Part shown: in pieces, positions 17,561-27,186 of the stretch
Position numbering within the stretch: position 1 is the first letter of the stretch
Layout of the letters: each line of letters opens with the position of its first letter
Assembly (NCBI RefSeq): GCF_023028105.1
Contig: NZ_CP095491.1
Location: 1,302,001 to 1,366,000 of the forward strand
From: Halosolutus gelatinilyticus
GTDB lineage: Archaea; Halobacteriota; Halobacteria; Halobacteriales; Natrialbaceae
DNA length: 64,000 bases
Direction of reading: 5' to 3'
Translations under genes and position numbers: made by a program
Notes under the pieces: generated by a model
The model's input: only the letters and a program-made list of their open reading frames with translations
What the model was told of the DNA's origin: nothing
Databases searched by the model: none

Positions 17561-18673
17561 ATGAAAACCGTATCGTCCGATCAGTACGCGGTGTTACTCG
17601 CCGAGGACGACGAGGATCAGACGTGGCTGTACCGAGCGATGATGAACCAAACGACGGCGATCGAAGGGGCGGTTCCGTCGTTCGCGACCGAGACGGCCGG
17701 AACGCTCGAAGAGGTCACGGCCGCGCTCGGGGATGCGGATCCGGCCGTCGATCTGGTTCTCCTCGACCTGAACCTGCCCGACTCCTCGGGACTCGAGACG
17801 CTGGAGGCGGTGCTCGACGAAACCGACGTCCCGGTAGTCGTCCTGACCGCCATGGACAACGACACGATCGGACGGACGGCGGTCGAGCGGGGAGCGCAGG
17901 ACTTTCTCGTCAAAGACCACGTGACGCCGCGGCTGCTCACGCAGACGGTCATCTACGCCATCGAGCGGACGAGACAGCTCGCCGAACTCAAACGACAGCG
18001 CCGCGAGTTGGCGGTGTTGAACTGGTTGATCCGCCACGAGATCAGGGACGACGCGGCGGTCGTCCTGGGGTGGGCCGCCGGCCTGTCGCCGTCGGATCCC
18101 GGCGAAGAACGGATCGTCTCGCGAATCGTCGAGGCGAGCGACCACATCGTCGGGCTGACCGAGTCGGTCGGCGCGTTCGTCCAGGCCCTCGAAAAGCCCG
18201 ACGGCGACCTGACGTCGGTCGATCTCGCGTCCGTCCTCCGCGAAGAGGTCGATCGGCTCGAGCAGCGGCATCCGGACGTCGCCGTGGCGCTGGAGGGCGC
18301 CGACGACGCGGTGACGGTTCGAGCCGATCGCTTCCTCACCGCGGTCGTTCGAACGCTCCTGTCGAACGCGGTCGGCCACGCCGACGACGAGTCGCCCGAA
18401 GTGGAGATCGCGTTCGTCACCGACGAGCGCGAGGACCGAACGACCGGCGGCGATCCGCTGCTCGGGATCGCGGTATCGGACAACGGATCGCCGAGTTCGT
18501 CGCGTCCGCGACGCTCCGCTGCCGACCGGGATTTCACGGCGACGGAGTTCGACGACGATGCCGAACTGTACCTCGTCCACCTGTTCGTCGATCGGTACGG
18601 CGGTCGACTCGAGGTCGAGCGCGATCGAGCGGGCAGACCGACCGCCCGCGTGCTCCTCGAGCCCGGCGACTGA
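17561..18673 (+). CDS. REC-histidine kinase hybrid
   Basis: The 370-residue protein begins with a receiver domain (AEDDEDQTWLY, phosphoacceptor Asp69 in LLDLNLP, VVVLTAMDND, LVKDHV). A short coiled linker leads to a dimerisation helix with H-box LIRHEIRDD (His159). The ATPase domain has N-box LLSNAVGHA and the G1-type DNGS, and ends HLFVDRYGGRLEVE. There is no membrane segment or input domain beyond REC, so it probably relays phosphate from another kinase. The co-oriented HxlR-REC-HalX gene upstream is the likeliest output. Confidence 0.88.
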   Translation: MKTVSSDQYAVLLAEDDEDQTWLYRAMMNQTTAIEGAVPSFATETAGTLEEVTAALGDADPAVDLVLLDLNLPDSSGLETLEAVLDETDVPVVVLTAMDNDTIGRTAVERGAQDFLVKDHVTPRLLTQTVIYAIERTRQLAELKRQRRELAVLNWLIRHEIRDDAAVVLGWAAGLSPSDPGEERIVSRIVEASDHIVGLTESVGAFVQALEKPDGDLTSVDLASVLREEVDRLEQRHPDVAVALEGADDAVTVRADRFLTAVVRTLLSNAVGHADDESPEVEIAFVTDEREDRTTGGDPLLGIAVSDNGSPSSSRPRRSAADRDFTATEFDDDAELYLVHLFVDRYGGRLEVERDRAGRPTARVLLEPGD

Positions 18674-18731
18674 CGCCGAGCCCCCGCCGGCTGCCGGACT
18701 GGTAGCTCGTCACCAGGGTGCTGCTGGGTCG

Positions 18732-19646
18732 CTACTCGACAACTGTCACGTCGAACTTCCCGCGCCAGCGGTAGCGCCGGCCGCCCCAGACGAACGTCCG
18801 GCGGACGAGCCCGTACAAAACGAGGGGGACGAACACGAACAGCGCCGGGTAGGCCAGCACTGCCGTCCACCGGCGGACGCCCAGGACCTCGTTGACGGCG
18901 AGGTGCAGCACCGTCAGGGCTACCGCCGCAGGGAGCGGGGCCAGGGCCGTCCCTGCAAGGACGAGCAGCGAGACGAGCCATGTTCCGGTGATGGCACCGG
19001 GAAAATGCCACCGGAGAATCTGCGTCCACCGGACCGGGCGCTCGACCGCCTCGTGGATGGACCCCCCGATCGGGACGATGCGCGTCCGACCAACATTCGT
19101 TACCTGGAGGTACTCCATGAGGAGGCCGTCGTCGCTGACGGTTCGCCGAAGTTCGTCGAGAAATGCGGCCTCGTTGATGTCGCCTCGGTCGAACATGACC
19201 ACACCACCCCAGATCTGGTTGCCGAGGTAGAGGGGCAGCGAGCCAGCCGCGGCGTACAGCGGTTCGAGCAGCACCGACAGTGGGTCCTGCCCGACGAAGT
19301 ACGGCACCTCCGAAACCGGTCCGTGTTTCTCATAGTCCGTGCTGAGGGTCGCCAGCCAGTCCGGGGGGTGGTGGAAGTCGTCGTCCGTCCAGATAAGACG
19401 GTCGTGGCGCGCGGCCTCCATCCCGGTAGCGATGGCGTTGGCCTTCCCTGAACAGCCCTCCGGCTCGCCGGCGGCGACGAGCCGGATGCCCTCAGGGTGG
19501 TCTTCCCAGCCGGCGACGGGGTCGTCCTCGCCGTCGTGGATGACCAGAAGTTCGTCACCGTCGCCAAGTTGGGCGGCCAGTTCCGCGCAGGCGTCGGTCC
19601 ACCTCGTCGTCGGCAAGATAATACTCGTCGGCGGCCGGTCAGACAT
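18732..19646 (-). CDS. Membrane-anchored family 2 glycosyltransferase
   Basis: Starting at the ATG at 19646, the 304-residue protein is a GT2 enzyme. It has SIILPTTRW at the nucleotide-sugar-binding strand, LIWTDDDFHHPPDW as the metal-binding DxD-type motif, and QILRWHFPG, resembling the Q-x-x-RW motif of processive GT2 enzymes. Three hydrophobic helices occupy the C-terminus (about residues 205-275), followed by a basic tail. The acceptor is unknown; surface polysaccharide or glycolipid synthesis is likely. The gene has only about one GATCG in 0.9 kb, against roughly ten in the neighbouring kinase gene, suggesting foreign origin. It is divergent from the regulator at 19746. Confidence 0.8.
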   Translation of the reverse strand: MSDRPPTSIILPTTRWTDACAELAAQLGDGDELLVIHDGEDDPVAGWEDHPEGIRLVAAGEPEGCSGKANAIATGMEAARHDRLIWTDDDFHHPPDWLATLSTDYEKHGPVSEVPYFVGQDPLSVLLEPLYAAAGSLPLYLGNQIWGGVVMFDRGDINEAAFLDELRRTVSDDGLLMEYLQVTNVGRTRIVPIGGSIHEAVERPVRWTQILRWHFPGAITGTWLVSLLVLAGTALAPLPAAVALTVLHLAVNEVLGVRRWTAVLAYPALFVFVPLVLYGLVRRTFVWGGRRYRWRGKFDVTVVE

Positions 19647-19745
19647 GACAGTTATCCCTCCTCGACAGGGGGCGATGAGTGCGCTGCCGGTGATCCATGG
19701 ACGCTTATAGTCACTACTTTTGCTGCAGCGCCCCATCGCTGGTAC

Positions 19746-20408
19746 ATGCGCTACGTTACCGTCGTGGCCTACCCCGACGAAAGGGGAATCAACCGGCTCG
19801 ACCGGCGGGTCAACGAGCTCGGCCTGGCGTACCGGGCCATCCACCGCATGGAACTCCTCGCCGACGACACCGTCGCGATGTTCGCCGAGTGTCGCGGCGA
19901 CATCGAGGAGCTCCGTCGGATCCTGTCGGAGTCGCCGGAGGTCTTCGAGTTCTCGATCACCGGCGACGATGCCGGGTTCTTCGCTTACACGCGCTACGCG
20001 GCGGACGACCTGACCCGGATGCTCATGGAGGGCCGGCGCGAGTCGTCCTACCTGATCGACATGCCAGTCGAGCACACCGACGACGGCGGCCTCCGCGTGA
20101 CCTACATCGGTACGGAGGCGGCCTTCGCCGACGCGCTCTCCGAGCAGCCGGACGGCGTTAGGGTCGAGGTCGAGCGGACCGGCCCGTACACGCCTGGCCC
20201 CCGCCACGTCATTTCCCAGTTGACCGGGCGCCAGCGCGAGGTGCTCGAAGCGGCGGTCGACCTCGGCTACTACCGCGAACCCCGCGAGGCGACCCACGAC
20301 GAGATTGCGGCGGCGATCGGGCTCTCCGAGACGACCGTCGGCGAGCACCTCCGGAAGATCGAGGCGACCGTGTTCTCGTCGCTCAACATCGGCGCCACTG
20401 ATCGGTGA
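19746..20408 (+). CDS. Bacterioopsin-activator-like HTH-10 regulator
   Basis: The 220-residue protein starts MRYVTVVAYPDERG and has the usual HTH-10 layout: an N-terminal alpha/beta Bat-like sensory region of about 150 residues, then the DNA-binding domain. That domain is opened by QLTGRQREVLEAAVDLGYY and completed by THDEIAAAIGLSETTVGEHL, the recognition helix. The effector is unknown. It sits head to head with the glycosyltransferase 99 bp away and may regulate it. The ATG at 19746 is chosen because upstream in-frame sequence lies within the divergent gene. Confidence 0.85.
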   Translation: MRYVTVVAYPDERGINRLDRRVNELGLAYRAIHRMELLADDTVAMFAECRGDIEELRRILSESPEVFEFSITGDDAGFFAYTRYAADDLTRMLMEGRRESSYLIDMPVEHTDDGGLRVTYIGTEAAFADALSEQPDGVRVEVERTGPYTPGPRHVISQLTGRQREVLEAAVDLGYYREPREATHDEIAAAIGLSETTVGEHLRKIEATVFSSLNIGATDR

Positions 20409-20577
20409 TGCGACCGGCCGTCTCGGAACACTCCTGCTTCGGTCCGTTGCATTCTCGCCTGCGACTGGCTCGTGAACACCGCTCTTATTGGCAAAGTCCG
20501 ACGTCCGTTGGGCTTTTATTGGATTACCGTGGATATGAATAAGAGAATACTATGAGAGGGGTTGGCAGCATAGACAG

Positions 20578-20626
20578 GATTCACACCGTCCGATTACACC
20601 GATTCAAATCTGATGGGATTATACCG
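20578..20626 (+). promoter_or_regulatory. Three near-identical GATT-ACACCG boxes before a ribbon-helix-helix gene
   Basis: GATTCACACCG (20578-20588), GATTACACCG (20592-20601) and GATTATACCG (20617-20626) are direct repeats with start-to-start spacings of 14 and 25 bp. They end 11 bp before the ATG at 20638. Ribbon-helix-helix proteins commonly bind tandem direct repeats at their own promoters, so this is a candidate autoregulatory operator. The rest of the gap 20409-20577 shows nothing else that I can name. Confidence 0.4.
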
Positions 20627-20637
20627 GTGTTCTAATT

Positions 20638-20814
20638 ATGCCGAAAATCAGCGTCGAAATCCCGCAGGAACTCCTCGACGACCTCGACGAGCACGTCGGC
20701 GACGACGGGAAGTTCGTCAACCGCAGCGACGCGATTCGCGCCTCGATCCGGAAAACGCTGGACATCTTGGACGAGATCGACGATCGACACGATCGACTCG
20801 AAGCGAAGGAGTAG
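20638..20814 (+). CDS. Ribbon-helix-helix (CopG-family) transcriptional regulator
   Basis: A 58-residue protein runs from the ATG at 20638 to TAG at 20812-20814. MPKISVEIPQELLDDLDEHV is the beta strand plus first helix of an RHH fold, and NRSDAIRASIRKTLDIL is the second helix with the RSDAIR pattern typical of CopG/NikR-like regulators. The C-terminal DEIDDRHDRLEAKE is charged and helical. Such proteins act as dimers and bind DNA with the N-terminal strand. Three direct repeats lie just upstream. The next small gene starts 52 bp on and may be cotranscribed. Confidence 0.8.
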   Translation: MPKISVEIPQELLDDLDEHVGDDGKFVNRSDAIRASIRKTLDILDEIDDRHDRLEAKE

Positions 20815-20866
20815 TGAGAGTAATTTCCAAAAACAATTATATGCGTTGCGGAGAGTGTCGTCGACA

Positions 20867-21121
20867 ATGACAGCAACCGGTGATCAACGTGACGGAGCGC
20901 GGCCCGAGACGATCGAGCTTCCCGCGACGGAGGCGACCCAGCGCGCGCTCCACGAGGCGACCGGCCACCTCTACGACGAACTCGCGGTGGCAGCCGAGGA
21001 AACGGCGTCCGAGCGAGAACAGCTTCCCGACGCCGTCTTCGAGGCGATCGAATCGCTCTACGTGGCGACGGCCGAAGAATCGGTCTCGCGCGTCGAGATC
21101 AGCTACGAACGCATCGACTAG
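20867..21121 (+). CDS. Small acidic helical protein, unknown
   Basis: An 84-residue protein starts at the ATG at 20867. It is predicted mostly helical (ATQRALHEATGHLYDELAVA, then PDAVFEAIESLYVATAEE) and ends in a short strand VSRVEISYERID. I do not recognise the family. It follows the ribbon-helix-helix gene on the same strand by 52 bp, and its stop overlaps the stop of the convergent rlmE gene by four bases. Confidence 0.6.
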   Translation: MTATGDQRDGARPETIELPATEATQRALHEATGHLYDELAVAAEETASEREQLPDAVFEAIESLYVATAEESVSRVEISYERID

Positions 21122-21951
21122 TCCCGATCGAGTCGACGCGCGAACCCGAAGTTCGGTTTGACGTCCTCGACGCGAACGCGGACGGTCTCGCCTTCCTCGG
21201 CGTCCGGGACGAACAGCCGGTAGCCGTCGACCGACGCGATCCCGTCGCCTTCGGTGCCGACGTCGATGATTTCGACCTCGGGTTCGTCGCCCGCCCGTAC
21301 CGGCGCCGTGAGCCGCCCCTTGCCGATCAAGTAGAGCTCCGAGGATTCGTCGCGGGAGGCGTTGGGGGAGGTCGCGCGGACGTACTGGAACTCCGCCTCG
21401 ACGTCGGCCCGGTACTCGTCGACGTCCGGCCCCTCGAACACCTTTACGACGAAGTCCCCGCCCGTGTCGAGGAGGGAAAGCGCCGTCTCGAACGCCTGGC
21501 GCGCGAGGTGCAGCGATCGGGCCTGGTCGAGCGAGTACTCGCCGGACATGTTGGGCGCCATGTCCGAGATCACCGCGTCCGCGGGCCCGCCGGCCCGCTC
21601 TGGACTGGCGGCGGTAGCCGCCCCGTCGACCGTGCCGTCCGCGGCGTCGATGACCCGATCGCGCGTTCGCTCCTGGGTCATGTCGCCGCGGATCGTCTCG
21701 ATCCGATCGTTCACGTCGGGGTCGTCGAAGTCCTTGATCCGCTGGAGGTCGACGCCGATCACGGTTCCCCTCGGGCCGACCTTTTCGGCGGCGACCTGGA
21801 GCCAGCCGCCGGGCGCGGCCCCGAGGTCGACGACCGTGTCCCCGCGATCGATGACGTTCTCTAACTCGTCGAGCTGTTTGAGTTTGTACGCGGCGCGGGA
21901 GCGGTACCCTTCTTGCTTGGCCTTGTTGTAGTAGTGGTCCTTTCGTGCCAT
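21118..21951 (-). CDS. rlmE: 23S rRNA (uridine-2'-O)-methyltransferase RlmE with TRAM domain
   Basis: The 277-residue protein is an FtsJ/RrmJ methyltransferase that uses S-adenosylmethionine to methylate a ribose 2'-OH in 23S rRNA. Seen in order: SRAAYKLKQLDE (with the first catalytic Lys), VVDLGAAPGGWLQVA (SAM loop), ISDMAPNMSG (catalytic Asp), FVVKVFEGPD (second Lys) and SSELYLIGKG (catalytic Glu), completing the K-D-K-E tetrad. Residues from about 215 on form a TRAM RNA-binding domain (VRVRVEDVKPNFGFARR), the usual archaeal extension. An acidic insert lies near residues 105-125. Confidence 0.93.
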   Translation of the reverse strand: MARKDHYYNKAKQEGYRSRAAYKLKQLDELENVIDRGDTVVDLGAAPGGWLQVAAEKVGPRGTVIGVDLQRIKDFDDPDVNDRIETIRGDMTQERTRDRVIDAADGTVDGAATAASPERAGGPADAVISDMAPNMSGEYSLDQARSLHLARQAFETALSLLDTGGDFVVKVFEGPDVDEYRADVEAEFQYVRATSPNASRDESSELYLIGKGRLTAPVRAGDEPEVEIIDVGTEGDGIASVDGYRLFVPDAEEGETVRVRVEDVKPNFGFARRLDRD

Positions 21952-22107
21952 GGTTACGAAGACGCCGCCGGCTCGCCCCGATCGGCGGCTCGATCGATCG
22001 CCGTCGCGGGCGACCCCGGCTCGGTCATGGTCCGATGGAGGGGATCGGTGCTGAAAGGGTTGACGTACTCGGGCCGCGCGCCGCGGCGCCGCGACCGTCG
22101 TCCGACA

Positions 22108-24504
22108 CTACCCCGAGAGATCGGCCCGCCGCAACAGTTGCGCGTTGACCGCGACGATTACCGTACTCGCAGACATGAGGATTGCGCCGATCGCGGGCGA
22201 GAGCAGGATGCCGATCGGGGCGAGGATCCCCGCCGCCAGGGGGAGCGCGAACACGTTGTAGCCGGCCGCCCAGACGACGTTCTCCTGCATCTTTCGGTAG
22301 CTCTTCCGGCTGAGACGCACGAGTTTTGCGACGTCGCGCGGGTCGTTCTCGACGAGCACCACGTCGGCCGATTCGACGGCGACGTCGGTGCCGGACCCGA
22401 TCGCGATCCCAACGTCGGCGCGGGTGAGCGCGGGGGCGTCGTTGACGCCGTCGCCGACCATCGCGACGAGGTTCCCCTGCTCCTGGAGCGAGACGATCTT
22501 CTCGTCTTTGTCCCCGGGCAACACCTCAGCGAACACGGTGTCGATGCCGAGTTCGTCGGCGACGGCGCGGGCGACGTCCTCGCTGTCGCCGGTCAGCATC
22601 GCGACCTCGATGCCCATCCCCTGCAAGGCGTCGATCGCCTCGAAACTCGGGTCGCGGATCACGTCCGCCAGCGCGATCGCGCCGACGACCCGCTCGCCGC
22701 GGAGCGCGTAGACGACGCCCTCGCCTCGATCACCGGCCTCGCGGGCGAAGTGCCCGAGTTCGGGCCCGGGTTCGACGTCGAGGTATCGAAGCAGGTTGGG
22801 ACCACCGACGAAGACCGTCCGTCCGTCCCGATCGCGGGGTTCACTTTCGCCGGTCGATCCGCCGGCGCCGCCGGAGGTCGCGACCGGAACCGCGTCCCGT
22901 TCGATCGTCGCCCGAACTCCTCGCCCTTCGAGCGCCTCGAACCCTTGCACGTCGGGGACGGACAGGTCGCGGCCCCGCGCTTCGTCGCGGATCGCCTCCG
23001 CGATCATGTGTTCGGAGTCGCCCTCGGCGGCAGCCGCGAGCGTCAGGACGTCGTCCTCGGTCCAGCCATCGATCGGTTCGACCGCGACGACGCCCTGCTC
23101 GCCCGCCGTGAGTGTCCCGGTCTTGTCGAAGACGACGGTATCGAGATCGCGCGCCTCCTCCATCGCGATCCGATCGCGGACGAGGATCCCGTTCCGGGCG
23201 GCCATCGAGGTGTTGATCGCCACGACGAGTGGGACGGCCAGGCCCAGCGCGTGCGGGCAGGCGATGACGAGGACGGTGACGACGCGTTCGACTACCGGCA
23301 GGCCGAAACCGGCGGCGGCGGTCCAGGCGACGGCCGTGATCGCCGCGACGGAGAGCGCCGCGTAGAACAGCCACCCCGCGGCCCGATCGGCGAGTACCTG
23401 CGTCCGCGATCGGCTCTCCTGGGCCTCCTCGACGAGTCGCATGATCCCCGAGAGGGTCGTCTCGTCGCCGGTCGCCGAAATTCTGACGCGGAGGCTACCG
23501 TCCCGGTTGGTCGTGCCGCCGATCACCTCGTCGCCGGGTTCCTTCTTGACGGGCTTCGACTCCCCGGTGATCATCGACTCGTTGACGTTCGACTCGCCCG
23601 CCTCGACGATCCCGTCGGCGGGGACGTTCGATCCGGGCCGGACGAGGACGAGGTCGCCCGCCCGGAGGTCGTCGACGGACACCTCCTCGATTTCGCCGTC
23701 GTCGCGTTCGTTGCGCTCTCTGCCCTCGTCTCCGTCCCTGCCTTCCGCGATTCGCTCGGCCGTGTCCGGCAGCAGTTCGGCGAGTTCGTCGAGCGCACCC
23801 GAGGCCCGCCTGACGGACCGCATCTCGATCCAGTGGCCCAACAGGAAGATGACGATCAGCGTTACGAGTTCCCAGAAGAACGGCTCGCCGATCGCGAACA
23901 GCACGGCCGCGAGGCTGTAGGCGAACGCGACGGTGATCGCCAGCGAGATGAGGAGCATCATCCCGGGTTCGCGGTTCCTGGCTTCGACCGCGCCCATCCG
24001 GAGGAACGGGACGCCGCCGTAGGCGAAGACGGCGACGCCGAGCACGGGCGCGACGAACTCGCTTCCCGGGACGGTCACGGCGGTAAATCCGAACCACTCC
24101 TGAAGCATCTCGCTGTAGTACAACACCGGCAGCGAGAGCGCGAGACAGACGAAAAAGCGCTTCCTGAACATCGCCTCGTGATCCGAGTGGTCGACGTGCG
24201 CGCCGTGGTCCTCGCCGCCGTCGTGTCCGTCGCCGCGTCCGTCGTCGTCGTGTGCTTCGTCGTGCCCGTCGTCTGCGTTCGCCTCGCGTTCGCCGTCCGC
24301 ACCGGCGGTCTCCGAGTCACGCTCGCCGAGGTCGCGCTCCGCCCGATCGGCGCGTCGCTCGGCCGGCTCGTCCCCGGGTCCCGGCGCGCCGCGGTAGCAG
24401 TCGCAGACGCGACAGCACGGGCAGTAGTCGTCCGTCGGCGTTCGTCCTCGAGTCGACTCGGCCGTCGCGGCGGCGCCGACGCGGTCGCGGCCCGGATCAG
24501 CCAT
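22108..24504 (-). CDS. copB: Copper-type P1B ATPase with CPH motif (CopB-like)
   Basis: The 798-residue pump has the P-type ATPase set: TGES, phosphorylation motif DKTGTLT (about residue 458) and GDGVND. The membrane ion motif is CPH ([10 protein letters not shown], about residue 413), the signature of P1B-3 CopB-type exporters rather than CPC. No HMA domain is present. Instead the N-terminus has a cysteine cluster (Cys28, 30, 31, 34, 36 in [10 protein letters not shown]) followed by an acidic stretch and a His-rich segment (about 78-112), likely metal-binding. Eight membrane helices are expected. A CPC-type copper ATPase lies 2.8 kb away on the other strand, so the region handles copper in two ways. 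Confidence 0.88.
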   Translation of the reverse strand: MADPGRDRVGAAATAESTRGRTPTDDYCPCCRVCDCYRGAPGPGDEPAERRADRAERDLGERDSETAGADGEREANADDGHDEAHDDDGRGDGHDGGEDHGAHVDHSDHEAMFRKRFFVCLALSLPVLYYSEMLQEWFGFTAVTVPGSEFVAPVLGVAVFAYGGVPFLRMGAVEARNREPGMMLLISLAITVAFAYSLAAVLFAIGEPFFWELVTLIVIFLLGHWIEMRSVRRASGALDELAELLPDTAERIAEGRDGDEGRERNERDDGEIEEVSVDDLRAGDLVLVRPGSNVPADGIVEAGESNVNESMITGESKPVKKEPGDEVIGGTTNRDGSLRVRISATGDETTLSGIMRLVEEAQESRSRTQVLADRAAGWLFYAALSVAAITAVAWTAAAGFGLPVVERVVTVLVIACPHALGLAVPLVVAINTSMAARNGILVRDRIAMEEARDLDTVVFDKTGTLTAGEQGVVAVEPIDGWTEDDVLTLAAAAEGDSEHMIAEAIRDEARGRDLSVPDVQGFEALEGRGVRATIERDAVPVATSGGAGGSTGESEPRDRDGRTVFVGGPNLLRYLDVEPGPELGHFAREAGDRGEGVVYALRGERVVGAIALADVIRDPSFEAIDALQGMGIEVAMLTGDSEDVARAVADELGIDTVFAEVLPGDKDEKIVSLQEQGNLVAMVGDGVNDAPALTRADVGIAIGSGTDVAVESADVVLVENDPRDVAKLVRLSRKSYRKMQENVVWAAGYNVFALPLAAGILAPIGILLSPAIGAILMSASTVIVAVNAQLLRRADLSG

Positions 24505-24644
24505 CGCGCTTCCCTTGTCCGCGAATCGCCATAGTTCTCACACGCGCAGTACGGACGACGGTCGGGACGATGGCTCCGCACCCCGCACGGGACTGCCGTT
24601 TAGAACGGACCGCTCCGATCGGCGAGCACCGCGGACCGATCGAC

Positions 24645-25289
24645 TCAGTCGAACGCGTCGCTGACGAGCCGTCGCTCCGCCTTTCGAAGGTGTTCGCCGA
24701 CCGTGCTGGGCGCACAGCCGAGGACGTCGGCGATCTCTTCGTGGCTCGTTTCGCTCGGATGCTCGTAGTAGCCCAACTCGTACGCGGTGCGAAGCACCTC
24801 GCGCTGGCGATCGGTCAGCGACCGGCCGCGGTGGACGCCGTTCCGGTAGGTGCCGACCTCGAGGACGGTAACTTCGAGCGTCGGCGGCAGCGCCTCGAAG
24901 GCGTCCGAGAGGTCCGACGGCGCCCCGACGACCGTCATCACGACGCTCTCGAGGTGAAACGTCGCCGGGAGCAGGACGACGAGGCTGTCTCGGGTGAGTC
25001 GATTGCGGAGGAGGCCGATCTCCGGCGGGGCGCGAAACCGGACGTAGGCGTAGACGACGCCATCCTCCGCGCCCGAAACGTCCCACGCCAGGACGTCGGC
25101 GTCCGCTTCGAGGACGGACCGGACCGTCTCCTCGGGGGCCTCGATCGAGAGCGCGTACGTCGGCGTGTCGGTATCCTCGACGCCGCCGGCGAGCAGGTGC
25201 ACCGAATCGACGCCGTCGGCTTCGGCGAGGGTCGTGATCGGCGTCTCGGCTCCGGGCATTCCGATCCGAGCACGAACGTATTCCATCAC
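24645..25289 (-). CDS. Bacterioopsin-activator-like HTH-10 regulator
   Basis: The 214-residue protein opens MMEYVRARIGMPGAETPIT, has a Bat-like alpha/beta sensory half, and ends in the HTH-10 domain: SLTDRQREVLRTAYELGYY followed by SHEEIADVLGCAPSTVGEHL. The signal is unknown. The gene is divergent from the cytochrome P450 (84 bp between starts) and downstream of nothing obvious, so it may control the P450 or the nearby copper pumps. Both are guesses from position. Confidence 0.83.
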   Translation of the reverse strand: MMEYVRARIGMPGAETPITTLAEADGVDSVHLLAGGVEDTDTPTYALSIEAPEETVRSVLEADADVLAWDVSGAEDGVVYAYVRFRAPPEIGLLRNRLTRDSLVVLLPATFHLESVVMTVVGAPSDLSDAFEALPPTLEVTVLEVGTYRNGVHRGRSLTDRQREVLRTAYELGYYEHPSETSHEEIADVLGCAPSTVGEHLRKAERRLVSDAFD

Positions 25290-25372
25290 CGGTTCGGTTC
25301 TCCGCTGTAACGTATAAACTACCGGTTCAGACCGGCAGTGAATCCAGTCATCGTCCGCGCGAACGACCGCCC

Positions 25373-26722
25373 ATGAGCGAGGCGATACCTACGGCCGATC
25401 GACTCCCGGTGCTCGGAAGCGCGCTCGACGTTGGACGGGATCCCTTCGGATTCCTGGAAGAAGCGGCGGCGACCCACGGGCCGGTGTTTCGCGTCTCGAT
25501 CCCCGGCCCCTCGTTCGTGTGCTACGCCGGCGCCGACCTGGTCGAGCGGGTGCTCGCCGGGGATCCGGATCGGTATCGCAAGGATCTCGAGAACGCGACC
25601 TGCTCGGCGAGTTGCTCGGCGAGGGGTTGCTCACCGCCCGCGGAGAGAGCTGGGAGCGCGGCCGCGAACACGTCCAACCCGCGTTCTATCCGGGTCGGCT
25701 CGAGGAGTACGCCCGGGACATGCTCGATCGCTCGGAAGCGACGGTCGCCGACTGGGAAGACGGCCAGCGGATCGACGTCTACGAGCGCGCGACCGACCTC
25801 ACGCTCTCGATCGCGGCGACGACGATGTTCGGCGCCGATCGAATCGCCGAGACGGACGTGATCGCCGACGCCGCCGAGGCGATCACGACGCGGTTCGAAC
25901 CCTCGCGGGTGCCCGTCGAGATCCCGCTGTGGGTGCCGACGCCGGCGCCGGCGGTATCGGCGCGCGACGGACAAACTCGACGACGTCGTCGAAGACCTCG
26001 TTCGGCGACGGCGAGAGGCGCTGAACGAGGGCGCCGAGGACGCTGCGAACGCCGACGGCGCTGCGGACGCCGGTGACGGAACCGATCTCTGTTCGGTGCT
26101 GGTGTCGGCGGGAGAAGCCGGCGCCCTGTCGGACGACGAGATCCGCGATCACCTCGTCACGATGCTCTTCGCAGGCCACGAGACCACCGCGATCGCGCTG
26201 ACGTACGCGCTCGGGTTGCTCGCGACCCACCCCGACGAGCAGGAGCGCGTGCTCGAGGAGGTTCGCGGCCCGGACGAACTCTCGGCGAGAACGGCCCTCC
26301 CGCACACCGATCGCGTGGTTCGCGAAACCCTCCGTCTCTACCCGCCGGCGTACATGCTCCACCGCCAGACGACGGCGAAAGATACCGTCGCGGGATACGA
26401 GGTCCCCGCGGAGACGCGGGTCGTCCTCCCCGCGTGGGCGATCCACCGGAGCGATCGGTACTACGACGATCCCGGTGCGTTCCGGCCCGTTCGCTGGTCC
26501 CCCGAGATGCGCGAGGCCCTCCCCGAGTACGCCTACTTCCCGTTCGGCGGCGGGAAGCGCCAGTGCGTCGGCCGGCGGTTCGCTCTCCTCGAGCTCCGGC
26601 TGGCGATCGCGACGATCCTCCGATCGGTGCGACTGGAGGCGACGCCCGCGACGGAGTTGACGCCGACCGCTGCGCTCACGGCCCGTCCCGACGGGCCGGT
26701 GTGGGTGCGGATCCGCCGGTAA
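25373..26722 (+). pseudogene. Cytochrome P450 interrupted by two compensating frameshifts
   Basis: All parts of a P450 are present but in different frames. Residues from MSEAIPTADRLPVLGSALD run in one frame to about 25595. The next part (DLLGELLGEGLLTARGE to PLWVPTPAP) is one base earlier in phase, to about 25955. The rest (RRYRRATDKLDDVVEDLV onward) returns to the first frame. The last part has intact I-helix AGHETTA, K-helix ETLRLYPP and heme ligand FPFGGGKRQCVG. So one base is effectively lost near 25590 and one gained near 25955. Either the gene is freshly broken or the assembly has two indels. Total length (about 449 codons) equals an intact P450. Confidence 0.82.
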
Positions 26723-26747
26723 GCCGCTATCCGAGCGAATCCAAGTC

Positions 26748-26876
26748 TCACAGTTCGAACAGGGCGAGATAGATCGATAGCAGCGCCATCGTCGCCATCA
26801 TCCCCGCGACGACGCGCCGCGTCGTGACCGTCCACTCGCTGATGCTTTCCGGCTCGAGTCTCCCGAGGGAGCGCAA
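26748..26876 (-). CDS. Possible very small membrane peptide (TTG start)
   Basis: A 42-residue frame from a TTG at 26876 reads RSLGRLEPESISEW then VVAGMMATMALLSIYLALFEL to a TGA at 26748. The C-terminal half is one hydrophobic helix and the N-terminal half is charged, the layout of single-span membrane peptides. There is no ATG except internal ones, and no family is known to me. The rest of the gap 26723-27263 up to the copA promoter holds nothing else that I can support. Confidence 0.28.
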   Translation of the reverse strand: MRSLGRLEPESISEWTVTTRRVVAGMMATMALLSIYLALFEL

Positions 26877-27186
26877 CGGGAGTCCCCGCCCGAGTGCGGA
26901 AAACCGTCACCAACTTGCGACCAGGGGAACGGTCGCGAAGACGGCGAGAGGGCCCGTTCGATCAGATCAGTTCGTCGAGGTGAGACGGTAATCAGTCGTT
27001 GGTCCGCCCTCCGCTCCGGTTCCCGGGACCGTGCGACGGATCGCTGCCAGGACCGATCCGATCGCCCGCTGGGGCTCGCAATCGTCCGTTTCATCGGCAG
27101 TGTTTCGATCGGCGAATCGCCGACGGTGCCGATCGGCCGCGCACGCGTCGACACGAGACCGCGTGTCTCTCCGCATTCCGCTTTAC

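Noticed and set aside
20408-20577. Possible RNA gene with GATTCAAATC T-loop-like string
   Set aside because: GATTCAAATC lies further on (20601-20610) within the repeat cluster and no stem or acceptor surrounds it.
21913-24534. 873-codon + strand frame
   Set aside because: It is the antisense shadow of the copB-type ATPase, which has all P-type motifs on the minus strand.
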